From assembly GCA_005801485.1 (NCBI GenBank), contig SYDM01000023.1, positions 1 through 7,670 of the forward strand: a DNA stretch of 7,670 nt, given 5' to 3'. The DNA is from Rickettsiales bacterium. GTDB lineage: Bacteria > Pseudomonadota > Alphaproteobacteria > Pelagibacterales > Pelagibacteraceae. Shown here in pieces: positions 1 to 6,200 of the stretch (positions are counted from its first letter, which is position 1; each line of letters begins with the position of its first letter). A program made the position numbers and the translations under genes. The notes beneath the pieces are model-generated. The model did not search any database, had not been told where the DNA came from, and saw only the letters and a program-made list of their open reading frames with translations.

Positions 1-714
1 GCAAAAGACTCAGATTTTATTTTTACTTGCGTTGGAAACGATGATGATCTTAGATCGGTAACAATTGGCAAGGATGGTTTATTTGAAACTGCCAAAAAAA
101 ACTGTATTTACGTCGACAACACTACAGCTTCTGCATTAGTTGCTAGAGAACTTTATAAAGAAGCTAAAAATAAAGGATTTCATTTTTTAGATGGGCCTGT
201 TTCAGGCGGTCAGTCTGGTGCCGAGAGCGGAAAATTAACTGTGATGTTGGGTGGTGATGCAGATGCTTTTAAAAAAGCTGAACCAATTATTGCTTGTTAT
301 AGTCAAAAAGCAAAACTATTAGGTGGTCCTGGAAGTGGACAACTTACTAAAATGATGAACCAGATGTGTATTGCTGGGACTGTTCAAGGTTTAGCTGAAG
401 CATTAAATTTTGGAATTAATGCAGGATTAAATATTGATAATGTAATTGAAACTATATCAAAAGGGGCTGCTCAATCTTGGCAAATGGAAAATAGATCTAA
501 AACGATGGTTGCTGATAAATTTGATTATGGCTTTGCCGTAGATTGGATGAGAAAAGACTTGAAAATTGCAATGGAGGAAGCAAAAAGAAATGGTTCTGTA
601 TTGCCAATTACAACTTTAATTGATGGTTACTACGGAGAAATTCAAAAAATGGGTGGCAACCGTTGGGATAGCTCAAGTTTAATTGCTTTGCTTAAGAAAA
701 AAAATAATCAGTGA
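1..714 (+). CDS. 3-hydroxyisobutyrate dehydrogenase family oxidoreductase, 5' end missing
   Basis: Frame 1 is open from the first base to a TGA at 712-714, giving 237 visible residues. About 50 N-terminal residues, including the Rossmann GxGxxG dinucleotide site, lie before the window, since the family is usually near 290 residues. Visible marks are the substrate-binding segment DGPVSGGQSGAESG (visible residues 64-77) and the catalytic lysine K117 in GSGQLTKMMNQ, followed by the all-helical C-terminal domain. The family oxidises or reduces beta-hydroxyacids with NAD(P); members include 3-hydroxyisobutyrate dehydrogenase and tartronate-semialdehyde reductase (GarR). The KMMNQ form at the active site is closer to the GarR-type KLANQ than to the KxxNN of HIBADH, so the substrate is left open. 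The ATG at 244 and the GTG at 241 are internal, not starts. The end overlaps the next gene by four bases (GTGA), so the two are probably co-transcribed. Confidence 0.9.
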   Translation, partial: AKDSDFIFTCVGNDDDLRSVTIGKDGLFETAKKNCIYVDNTTASALVARELYKEAKNKGFHFLDGPVSGGQSGAESGKLTVMLGGDADAFKKAEPIIACYSQKAKLLGGPGSGQLTKMMNQMCIAGTVQGLAEALNFGINAGLNIDNVIETISKGAAQSWQMENRSKTMVADKFDYGFAVDWMRKDLKIAMEEAKRNGSVLPITTLIDGYYGEIQKMGGNRWDSSSLIALLKKKNNQ

Positions 715-1319
715 CAACTGCAGTAAGTTACTACGAAAATTTCCAAGAAATAGAAAAAAAAATTTGGCTCATGCTAAATGATGCGGTAACTAATAGAAAT
801 TTACCTTTTAGAATACCTGTATTTATTTGTGGTAATCAAACTAATTTTGATGGAAGAATTGTGGTTATTAGAAAAGCTGATCAACAAAATAAATTACTCC
901 GATTCCATAGTGATATTAGATCAGATAAAATTAAAAAATTGAAAAAAAATAAGAATGCTTCTATGCTTTTCTATGACAAGGAAGAAAAAATTCAATTAAG
1001 AGTAAAGGTAAAGTGTGTAATTAATTACAACAATAAAATTACAAAAGAATCTTGGTTAAAGACTCAACATATCAGTAGAAAGTGCTATCTTGTAGAGAAT
1101 GGGCCAGGAACAGAATCTGATGCTCCAACATCTGGACTAAAACCTGAATTAGATAATTTTGAATTCACAAAAGAACAAAGCGAAAAAGGCTATAAAAACT
1201 TTACAGTTATTCAATGTAAAATTAAAAGTATCGAATGGTTATATTTAGCTGCTAAAGGACACAGAAGAGCTTTTTTAGATTACGCTCATGGTTCGAAATA
1301 CACTTGGCTAGTACCTTAA
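711..1319 (+). CDS. Pyridoxamine 5'-phosphate oxidase-like FMN-binding protein
   Basis: This 202-residue protein resembles the PNPOx-like split-barrel flavoproteins, probably the Alr4036-like branch (recognised from memory). Supporting segments are RIVVIRKAD (49-57, first barrel strands), HSDIRSDKI (66-74, a typical FMN-phosphate contact region), IQLRVKVK (94-101), and the C-terminal [19 protein letters not shown] (173-191) ending in WLVP. The family binds FMN and probably carries out redox chemistry on small substrates; true pyridoxal-phosphate synthesis is not shown here, because the canonical PdxH C-terminal substrate motif is not evident. The start is GTG at 711, inside the stop of the upstream dehydrogenase (four-base GTGA overlap), which suggests translational coupling. 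No good Shine-Dalgarno precedes it, only an A-rich run. The stop overlaps that of the convergent carbonic anhydrase-like gene. Confidence 0.8.
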   Translation: MTTAVSYYENFQEIEKKIWLMLNDAVTNRNLPFRIPVFICGNQTNFDGRIVVIRKADQQNKLLRFHSDIRSDKIKKLKKNKNASMLFYDKEEKIQLRVKVKCVINYNNKITKESWLKTQHISRKCYLVENGPGTESDAPTSGLKPELDNFEFTKEQSEKGYKNFTVIQCKIKSIEWLYLAAKGHRRAFLDYAHGSKYTWLVP

Positions 1320-1822
1320 ATATTTTTATAACGTTTATAATTTTCAACATAATGTTTGGCGTTTTCTTTTATTTCTTCAATTTCTTTATCCGTTACTTGC
1401 CTAATCACTTTGCCAGGACTACCTAAGACCAAAGATCGATCTGGAATAATTTTATTTTCTGTAATTAATGTATGAGCACCTATAATACAATTTTTTCCAA
1501 TTTTAGTTTTATTTAAAATAGTGCTTCCAATTCCAATTAAAGTATCATCATCAATTAGACAGCCATGAAGCATTACCATATGACCAACGGTAACCCCTTT
1601 GCCTAAAGTTAAAGGACAATTTGGATCGGTATGAAACACACTGCCATCTTGAACATTCGAGCCTTCCCCAATTGTTATAGGTTCGATATCACCTCTAAGA
1701 ACTACATTAAACCAAACATTAGCATTTTTTTTTAAGATAACTTTTCCAATTAAGACTGCATTACTGGCTACCCAGGAATCTTTATGAAGTGTTGGCTTAT
1801 TATTTTCAAAATCGTAAATCAT
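1316..1822 (-). CDS. Gamma-class carbonic anhydrase-like left-handed beta-helix protein
   Basis: This 168-residue protein is of the gamma-carbonic anhydrase/YrdA/PaaY type, built from hexapeptide repeats forming a left-handed beta-helix that trimerises around metal. The three metal-binding histidines are present: H64 in VFHTDPN, then H81 and H86 in GHMVMLHGC. The conserved R43 and D45 (VLRGD) and Q58 (NVQDG) match the Cam active-site arginine, aspartate and glutamine. The acidic loop of archaeal Cam is absent, as in the CamH branch. Hydration of CO2 is possible but not proven, since many homologues show no measured activity. The start chosen is the ATG at 1822, which gives [10 protein letters not shown] and the usual family length. 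An upstream in-frame ATG at 1930 would add 36 unrelated residues and overlap the divergent glycosyltransferase. It is a single-gene unit, convergent with the flavoprotein gene (4-base overlap). Confidence 0.92.
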   Translation of the reverse strand: MIYDFENNKPTLHKDSWVASNAVLIGKVILKKNANVWFNVVLRGDIEPITIGEGSNVQDGSVFHTDPNCPLTLGKGVTVGHMVMLHGCLIDDDTLIGIGSTILNKTKIGKNCIIGAHTLITENKIIPDRSLVLGSPGKVIRQVTDKEIEEIKENAKHYVENYKRYKNI

Positions 1823-1839
1823 ATAATTGCTGTAATTTG

Positions 1840-1868
1840 ATAGTAAAATATTTATAATATTAATCCAA
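1840..1868 (-). promoter_or_regulatory. Possible sigma70-type promoter for the carbonic anhydrase-like gene
   Basis: On the minus strand TTGGAT (1868-1863) and TACTAT (1845-1840) are separated by 17 bases, and the second box lies 17 bases before the ATG at 1822. The fit to TTGACA/TATAAT is partial and the region is very A+T-rich, so chance matches are likely. It overlaps the candidate -10 box of the divergent glycosyltransferase. Confidence 0.25.
1853..1858 (+). promoter_or_regulatory. Possible -10 box for the GT4 gene
   Basis: A perfect TATAAT lies 25 bases before the ATG at 1884, inside the 61-base divergent gap (1823-1883). No good -35 is visible at 16-18 bases upstream; TTGCTG at 1827-1832 is 20 bases away. 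There is no Shine-Dalgarno before the ATG, so any leader would be short. The match could be chance in such A+T-rich DNA. Confidence 0.25.
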
Positions 1869-1883
1869 GAACAAAACTTATTA

Positions 1884-2975
1884 ATGTTTGTTGTAATCAC
1901 TCGAAATTTTCCACCTGATATTGGAGGCATACAAAGCTTAATGGAGGGCTTATCAAAAAGTTTAATAAATCATGGACCAGTAAAAGTTTTTGCTGACGAG
2001 TTTCTAAATGATAAAGATTATGATTTAAATTCAAAATTAGAAATACATAGAATTAGCGGCTTTAAAATTTTTAGAAAATATAGAAAAGCATATACTGCTA
2101 ATGAATATTTGAGAAATAACAAAGTTAGGGCTATTTTTTTTGATCATTGGAAAAGCATTGAACATATTGATGTCAAACTTTTAGATAGTTGTCCTAATTT
2201 CTGCCTAATTCATTCTAAAGAAATTAATCATCCACTTGATAGTTCCTTGAACACAAGAATGAATAAAGCTTTTAAAAAAGCTAAATTTATTATTGCCAAC
2301 TCAAAATACACGAAAGAGCTAGGTATAAGTCTAGGGCTAGAAAAAAATAAAATTCATGTAATTCATCCAGGTACAAATTATCCAGTTTCAATAAATGAAG
2401 AAAATAAATCAAAAGCAAAAGACATTTTCAGCTCTTCATTTCCAAAAATTATTACTGTTGCTAGATTAGATAAAAGAAAAAGTCATCAAAATATATTGAT
2501 GACCATAAAAAATTTAATACCCACTTATCCAAATATTAAATATGTTTGTTTAGGTGATGGAAATGAAAAAAGTAATCTTGAGGCACTTAGAGAACAGTTA
2601 AAAATTGAAAATTATGTTACATTTTTGCCTAGAACAGATGAAAATTTAAAAATAGCTCTAATTAATGAATCTGACTTATTTTTAATGCCCTCGGTAATCT
2701 ACAAAAAATCAATTGAGGGTTTTGGTATCTCATTTATTGAGGCGGGAAGTTATGGAAAAGCTTCTATAGGAGGTAAAGATGGGGGCCAGTCAGATGCAAT
2801 TGAAGAAGGGCGAACGGGATATTTATGCGATGGCAATGATTTAAACTCTATTTATGAGACTATTTTAAAGTTTTTTAAAAATGATCAATATAAAGTTCTG
2901 GGTTTACAAGCTAAGGAATACTCGAAAAAATTTAAATGGGAAAATATTATTAAACAATATTTAGATTTAATTTAA
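1884..2975 (+). CDS. Family 4 (GT-B fold) glycosyltransferase
   Basis: This 363-residue retaining glycosyltransferase is of the GT4/PimB-like kind. The N-terminal acceptor domain opens with [19 protein letters not shown] (5-23), where the GGIQ loop is typical. The C-terminal nucleotide-sugar domain has [12 protein letters not shown] (192-203), holding the conserved arginine and lysines that contact the donor phosphates, and the ExxxxxxxE motif as E278 and E286 in [11 protein letters not shown]. The following [15 protein letters not shown] (300-314) is the usual downstream loop. It is a predicted cytoplasmic or membrane-associated enzyme that adds a sugar from a nucleotide donor to a glycan or lipid acceptor; donor and acceptor cannot be read from sequence. 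ATG 1884 is the natural start because the conserved N-terminus begins there. It is a single-gene unit, divergent from the carbonic anhydrase-like gene and overlapping the convergent GT9 gene by nine bases. Confidence 0.92.
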   Translation: MFVVITRNFPPDIGGIQSLMEGLSKSLINHGPVKVFADEFLNDKDYDLNSKLEIHRISGFKIFRKYRKAYTANEYLRNNKVRAIFFDHWKSIEHIDVKLLDSCPNFCLIHSKEINHPLDSSLNTRMNKAFKKAKFIIANSKYTKELGISLGLEKNKIHVIHPGTNYPVSINEENKSKAKDIFSSSFPKIITVARLDKRKSHQNILMTIKNLIPTYPNIKYVCLGDGNEKSNLEALREQLKIENYVTFLPRTDENLKIALINESDLFLMPSVIYKKSIEGFGISFIEAGSYGKASIGGKDGGQSDAIEEGRTGYLCDGNDLNSIYETILKFFKNDQYKVLGLQAKEYSKKFKWENIIKQYLDLI

Positions 2976-3899
2976 TACTTTTTTAATCTCTTTCATTACA
3001 GTCTCACTCTTAAGCAAATTCAAATCTTTAACTGATATGGCTTTAAATTTTTCTGACTCTATACTTACTTTGTGAGCTGAAGTGTGGCTACCAAACAAAA
3101 CTAATCCTGGTTTATTCATATGGGTACAAATATGCGCAGGACCAGTATCATTTGATATTATAAAACTAGCATCTTTTATTAAACTAATAAGCTCATCTAT
3201 TCTTAGTGACTTTCCTTCATTTAAAATTACTTTTGCGTTTAATAATTTAGATTCTTCAATTTCTTTTGGACCCGGAGCTACAGCGATATCGTATTTATTT
3301 CCATAATTAGATTTAAGTTGAGAAACTAAAATAGAATAATAAGGCCATTTCTTAATAATTAATTTTGATGAGCAAAAAGGAAAGATTAAAATATATTTTT
3401 TATCTAAATAAAGTTTTGTAATATGTTTTATATTTAAAACTGCCCAATTAAGATTAGATTTTTTAACATTTTCAGTTTTAATTCCACTTTTTTTTAGCTG
3501 AGTCTGCATTCTTTTTAAAATGGGCGTTTCATCAAAATCTGATTTTAATTGATTTGATTCTAAAATGGTCTTGGTTGAGGACCACTTTGCAGAATTGACA
3601 AAATATTTACTATAAAAATTTGTTCTGCTTGAATTTTGCAGATCAAATACGTGCGTAAAATTATAAGAAGATAATTTTTTTTTTAATTTATAAAGATAAA
3701 TCAAATTCCATCGCGGCAATCTTTTGTCCACTATAACCTCATCAACATAAGGACATTTGCTCATAAAATCAAAGTAGGAATATGAAGTTAAAAGAACAAC
3801 ATTTGATTTTTTAAAAGATTTTTTTATATCCTCAATCGCTCCATTGGCCTGAATTAAATCACCAAGAGAACCATGTTTTATAATTAATATATTCGACAT
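2967..3899 (-). CDS. Family 9 glycosyltransferase (heptosyltransferase-like)
   Basis: This 310-residue protein has the GT9/heptosyltransferase layout. The N-terminus MSNILIIKHGSLGDLIQA carries the GSLGD loop, with D14 matching the catalytic aspartate region of WaaC. The C-terminal half has FPFCSSKLIIKKWPYY (173-188), the donor-binding KxWP segment, and SNDTGPAHICTHMNKPGLVLFGS (249-271 region), with the hallmark D251-TGPAH. Such enzymes move ADP-activated heptose or a related sugar onto lipopolysaccharide core or O-glycan at the inner face of the inner membrane. The exact sugar is unknown, and the protein is slightly shorter than WaaC/WaaF. ATG 3899 fits the conserved N-terminus. It has no Shine-Dalgarno and stands alone between a convergent GT4 and a divergent DUF6165 gene, both plausibly part of the same surface-glycan function. 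Confidence 0.92.
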   Translation of the reverse strand: MSNILIIKHGSLGDLIQANGAIEDIKKSFKKSNVVLLTSYSYFDFMSKCPYVDEVIVDKRLPRWNLIYLYKLKKKLSSYNFTHVFDLQNSSRTNFYSKYFVNSAKWSSTKTILESNQLKSDFDETPILKRMQTQLKKSGIKTENVKKSNLNWAVLNIKHITKLYLDKKYILIFPFCSSKLIIKKWPYYSILVSQLKSNYGNKYDIAVAPGPKEIEESKLLNAKVILNEGKSLRIDELISLIKDASFIISNDTGPAHICTHMNKPGLVLFGSHTSAHKVSIESEKFKAISVKDLNLLKSETVMKEIKKVLN

Positions 3900-3924
3900 T
3901 ATTTTAACTGCATAAAATTATATT

Positions 3925-3930
3925 TATAGT
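3925..3930 (+). promoter_or_regulatory. Possible -10 box in the GT9/DUF6165 divergent gap
   Basis: The 49-base gap 3900-3948 must hold the start signals of two divergent genes. On the plus strand TATAGT lies 18 bases before the ATG at 3949, and an alternative TATATT overlaps it at 3930-3935. No convincing -35 box or Shine-Dalgarno accompanies either, and no clear promoter could be picked for the minus-strand gene. The region is nearly pure A+T, so support is weak. Confidence 0.18.
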
Positions 3931-3948
3931 ATATTCAAAAAAATCACT

Positions 3949-4344
3949 ATGAATAATAAATTAGACAAAATATTGGCTGAAATATCAGCTGGGGAACTCA
4001 TTGATAAAATGACAATATTAGAAATAAAAAAAGCAAAAATTAATGATATAAAAAAGCTTAAAGATATAGAAAAAGAATTATCATCTTTAAGAATTACATT
4101 TAAAAAATTTATTCCCAACTCATCTAAAATTCGACCATTAATTAATAATTTAAAATCTATTAACCTTAAACTTTGGAATATAGAAAATAAAAAGAGATTG
4201 GCTGAAAAAAATAATAAGTTTGATGAAAAATTTATCGAATTAGCTAGAAACGTCTACAAAAATAACGATGAACGAGCAAAAATTAAATTTAAAATTAATA
4301 ATATTTTAGGGTCAAATATAAAAGAGGCTAAATCTCACTTTTAA
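3949..4344 (+). CDS. DUF6165 family protein
   Basis: This small soluble protein of 131 residues has an N-terminus (ISAGELIDKMTILEIKKAKI, 12-31) and a C-terminus (FIELARNVYKNNDERAKIK, 95-113) that I recognise as the DUF6165 pattern. It is rich in lysine, glutamate and isoleucine with heptad-like spacing between about 25 and 110, suggesting a helical or coiled-coil fold. There is no signal peptide or membrane segment. No biochemical role is known to me. Members often sit beside glycosyltransferase or lipopolysaccharide genes, and here the gene is divergent from a GT9 and one gene away from a GT4, so a helper or regulatory role in glycan assembly is a guess. The gene is a single unit and its TAA overlaps the stop of the convergent hydrolase by four bases. 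The minus-strand open frame at 3924-4118 is a shadow. Confidence 0.85.
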   Translation: MNNKLDKILAEISAGELIDKMTILEIKKAKINDIKKLKDIEKELSSLRITFKKFIPNSSKIRPLINNLKSINLKLWNIENKKRLAEKNNKFDEKFIELARNVYKNNDERAKIKFKINNILGSNIKEAKSHF

Positions 4345-5132
4345 TTACTTTTTAGACTAGGAATTCTTTTCCTAAGATCCGCTGAAGTTCTTGGATCAAT
4401 ATTTGCTGTGATAACTCCGGTTCCTTTTTTTAATTCTTTTAAAATTTTTCCATCTGGTGAAATAATTAAAGAATGACCATAAGTATTTCTTTTATTCCAA
4501 TGACTCCCGTGTTGTGCAGGTGCAAAGATATAAGAAAAATTTTCTATAGCTCTAGCTTTAAGCAAACTGTGCCAATGTCTTTTACCGGTAGTTTCAGTAA
4601 ATGCTGAAGGAACTGAAATAAATATTGAACCTTTTTGTGCTAATTTTCTAAACATATTTGGAAACCTTAAATCATAACAAATGGTTAGGCCCAATCTTCC
4701 CCAGGGAAGATTAGCTGTTTTTAAGGATTTACCAGAAGTAAAAATTCTAGACTCTAAATATTTTTCTTTTTTACTTAGTAAGGTGTCGAACATATGTATT
4801 TTATCATAATAAGTTTCAATAAAACCTTTAGAATTAATTAATACTGATCTATTTCTGATTTTATTTTTTTCTTTTATAATAATGCAAGTTAAAATCCATT
4901 TTTTATATTTTTTTGCTATTTCTCTAATCTCTTTTAAATAAATATCTTTATTCATTGAAGTTGCTGATTTAAGTAATTGTTTTTTATTTAAGCCAAATAA
5001 TGAAGAAGTTTCAGGAGTGATAATAAAATCAGACTTTTGCTTTATGGATTTTAAGATTAATTTTTTAGAAATACTTATATTTTTTAAAATATCATTGCCT
5101 GAGCAAATTTGTATACAAGCGACTTTAAACAT
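4341..5132 (-). CDS. Carbon-nitrogen hydrolase, Nit1/Nit2-type (deaminated glutathione amidase-like)
   Basis: This 263-residue nitrilase-superfamily amidase has the full Glu-Lys-Cys triad: E41 in ITPETSSLFG, K111 in YDKIHMFD, and C152 in LTICYDLRFPNMF. The segments VPSAFTETTGKRHWHSLL (174-191), ARAIENFSYIFAPAQHG (193-209) and YGHSLIISPDG (218-228) are typical of the Nit1/Nit2 branch. In that branch the best-known reaction is hydrolysis of deaminated glutathione, a metabolite-repair step; other omega-amidase substrates are possible. The protein is cytoplasmic. ATG 5132 gives the standard beginning MFKVACIQICSG; no Shine-Dalgarno is visible. It is the last gene of the reverse operon, 21 bases after the SpeD-SpeE fusion, so it is probably co-transcribed. 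Its position made carbamoylputrescine amidase worth testing, but the sequence round the cysteine is not of that type. Confidence 0.9.
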   Translation of the reverse strand: MFKVACIQICSGNDILKNISISKKLILKSIKQKSDFIITPETSSLFGLNKKQLLKSATSMNKDIYLKEIREIAKKYKKWILTCIIIKEKNKIRNRSVLINSKGFIETYYDKIHMFDTLLSKKEKYLESRIFTSGKSLKTANLPWGRLGLTICYDLRFPNMFRKLAQKGSIFISVPSAFTETTGKRHWHSLLKARAIENFSYIFAPAQHGSHWNKRNTYGHSLIISPDGKILKELKKGTGVITANIDPRTSADLRKRIPSLKSN

Positions 5133-5136
5133 ACAA

Positions 5137-5160
5137 AAAATAAAATTAAATTTTTATTTT
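5137..5160. repeat. A/T-only perfect inverted repeat in the speDE-hydrolase gap
   Basis: AAAATAAAA at 5137-5145 and TTTTATTTT at 5152-5160 are exact reverse complements separated by six bases. The right arm spans the TAA stop of the SpeD-SpeE fusion (5154-5156). Having no G-C pairs, the hairpin would be weak, and although U-rich sequence follows it in the minus-strand transcript, I do not call it a terminator. Base composition alone may explain it. Confidence 0.3.
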
Positions 5161-6194
5161 AGTATAGAGGATGCAAAGTTCCAGTTACAATCAAAACTAG
5201 GGATATGTACATCTGAAATAGTATAGTTGCCAAAACTTTTTTCTAAAACTTTACACCAGCTTTCAACTTGTTTAGTTTTTTTTTCCTTGCTACCAACTTG
5301 GGCGGTAATTATACCGCCTGGTTTCAAAATTCTTTGTAAACTTTTCATGTTTTTTTTAGCAAGATCTATGCAGTATTGATCATCATTAAGATCAACAAAA
5401 ATTTTATCATACTTAGAGTCTTCTACAGACTTGATGCTCTCAAATGCATCTCCCCAAAATGTATTAACACTATTGCTTTTTTTTACTTTCGAACAAATTT
5501 TAGGTAAGTGTTTGTAAGATGACTCTACTACTTCAGGATCGAGCTCATACCAATCAATATAATTAGAATTGTTTTCTAAACATTCTCTTGCAACACCGCC
5601 GTCTCCACCGCCTATAATAGCTACATTAGAGTTCTTCTTACTTAAATCGTAACTTGATTTAAAAAATGTTGAACTATAAATTTTTTCATCTTTTTCCGCT
5701 ACTTGAATTTCATGATCAATAAATAAAGCATTGCCAAACTCTTCTAAATTCATAATCTCAACAAATTGCCCAGCTTTAGATGTATACGTTTCTAAGACAC
5801 TGTTAACTACATAATATTTTTTTTTGCCAGGTGTTGAATAAATATCGTCATATAAACTAACGCTGCTTCTTTCAAAACTATTCACGACTATTCTTTCATG
5901 ATCAATTTTTTCTTTGAGTATTTTTAAAGCTATTTTAGGATGAACTTTTCCGCAGGTAAAGAAATCGAAACTAATTACGCCTCTTTCAGGAAAAGTATGA
6001 AAACTAAAGTGACTTTCTGATAATAGAGCAACTAAAGTAAAGCCTTGAGGTTCAAATTCGTGACTACTAAAATTTAAAATTTCTACTTTGGCTGCTTTTG
6101 CAATTTTATAAATTATTTTTTCGTAAAAAGACTTTGGATATACTTTCTTTACACCTAGAAAGTCTAAAGTTATGTGTTCACCAAATTTAAACAT
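5154..6194 (-). CDS. speDE: Fused S-adenosylmethionine decarboxylase / aminopropyltransferase (SpeD-SpeE)
   Basis: A single 346-residue frame joins two polyamine enzymes. Residues 1 to about 120 form a class 1b AdoMet decarboxylase: SESHFSFHTFPERG (59-72) with the self-cleavage site between E60 and S61, which becomes the pyruvoyl group, plus H66 and C81 (FFTCG), at the same spacing as in the Thermotoga enzyme. Residues about 125-346 form an aminopropyltransferase: IIGGGDGGVARECLE (193-207), the E217-L-D219 pair that binds the ribose, GDAF (248-251), and D268/D271, matching the acidic pair of the DSTD motif. Together they would make decarboxylated AdoMet and transfer its aminopropyl group to a diamine, probably putrescine giving spermidine, releasing methylthioadenosine. 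Fusions of this kind are known in several bacterial phyla. Oddities are YSS (173-175) where YHE or YQE is usual, and loss of the PxGP after the DSTD-like motif. The start follows the aldolase by six bases. Confidence 0.92.
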   Translation of the reverse strand: MFKFGEHITLDFLGVKKVYPKSFYEKIIYKIAKAAKVEILNFSSHEFEPQGFTLVALLSESHFSFHTFPERGVISFDFFTCGKVHPKIALKILKEKIDHERIVVNSFERSSVSLYDDIYSTPGKKKYYVVNSVLETYTSKAGQFVEIMNLEEFGNALFIDHEIQVAEKDEKIYSSTFFKSSYDLSKKNSNVAIIGGGDGGVARECLENNSNYIDWYELDPEVVESSYKHLPKICSKVKKSNSVNTFWGDAFESIKSVEDSKYDKIFVDLNDDQYCIDLAKKNMKSLQRILKPGGIITAQVGSKEKKTKQVESWCKVLEKSFGNYTISDVHIPSFDCNWNFASSILK

Positions 6195-6200
6195 AAAAAA

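Noticed and set aside
241..714. A complete gene starting at GTG 241
   Set aside because: The frame is open from base 1, and the upstream 80 residues carry the substrate-binding motif of the same dehydrogenase family, so this is an internal codon.
1823..1930. N-terminal extension of the carbonic anhydrase-like gene to an ATG at 1930
   Set aside because: The added 36 residues do not resemble the family and would overlap the well-supported start of the divergent glycosyltransferase by 47 bases. The ATG at 1822 gives the normal length.
3082..3306. Plus-strand open frame of 74 codons
   Set aside because: It lies wholly inside the GT9 gene on the other strand, which has clear family motifs; no independent support.
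3924..4118. Minus-strand open frame of 64 codons, hydrophobic
   Set aside because: It is the antisense of the lysine- and isoleucine-rich DUF6165 gene, which naturally reads as a hydrophobic string. It could look like a membrane peptide but has no start signal or support.
4341..5132. N-carbamoylputrescine amidase (AguB), suggested by the speDE neighbour
   Set aside because: That family has a CWDQWYPE-type segment at the catalytic cysteine. Here it reads CYDLRFPN, with Nit1/Nit2-type flanks.
5137..5160. Rho-independent terminator between speDE and the hydrolase
   Set aside because: The inverted repeat has no G-C pairs and would be too weak; the 21-base spacing argues for co-transcription.
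5017..5226. Plus-strand open frame of 69 codons across the speDE-hydrolase gap
   Set aside because: It is antisense to two well-supported genes, with no motif or ribosome binding site.
6195..6200. AdoMet or polyamine-responsive riboswitch before speDE
   Set aside because: Only six bases separate the aldolase stop from the speDE start, leaving no leader for a structured element.
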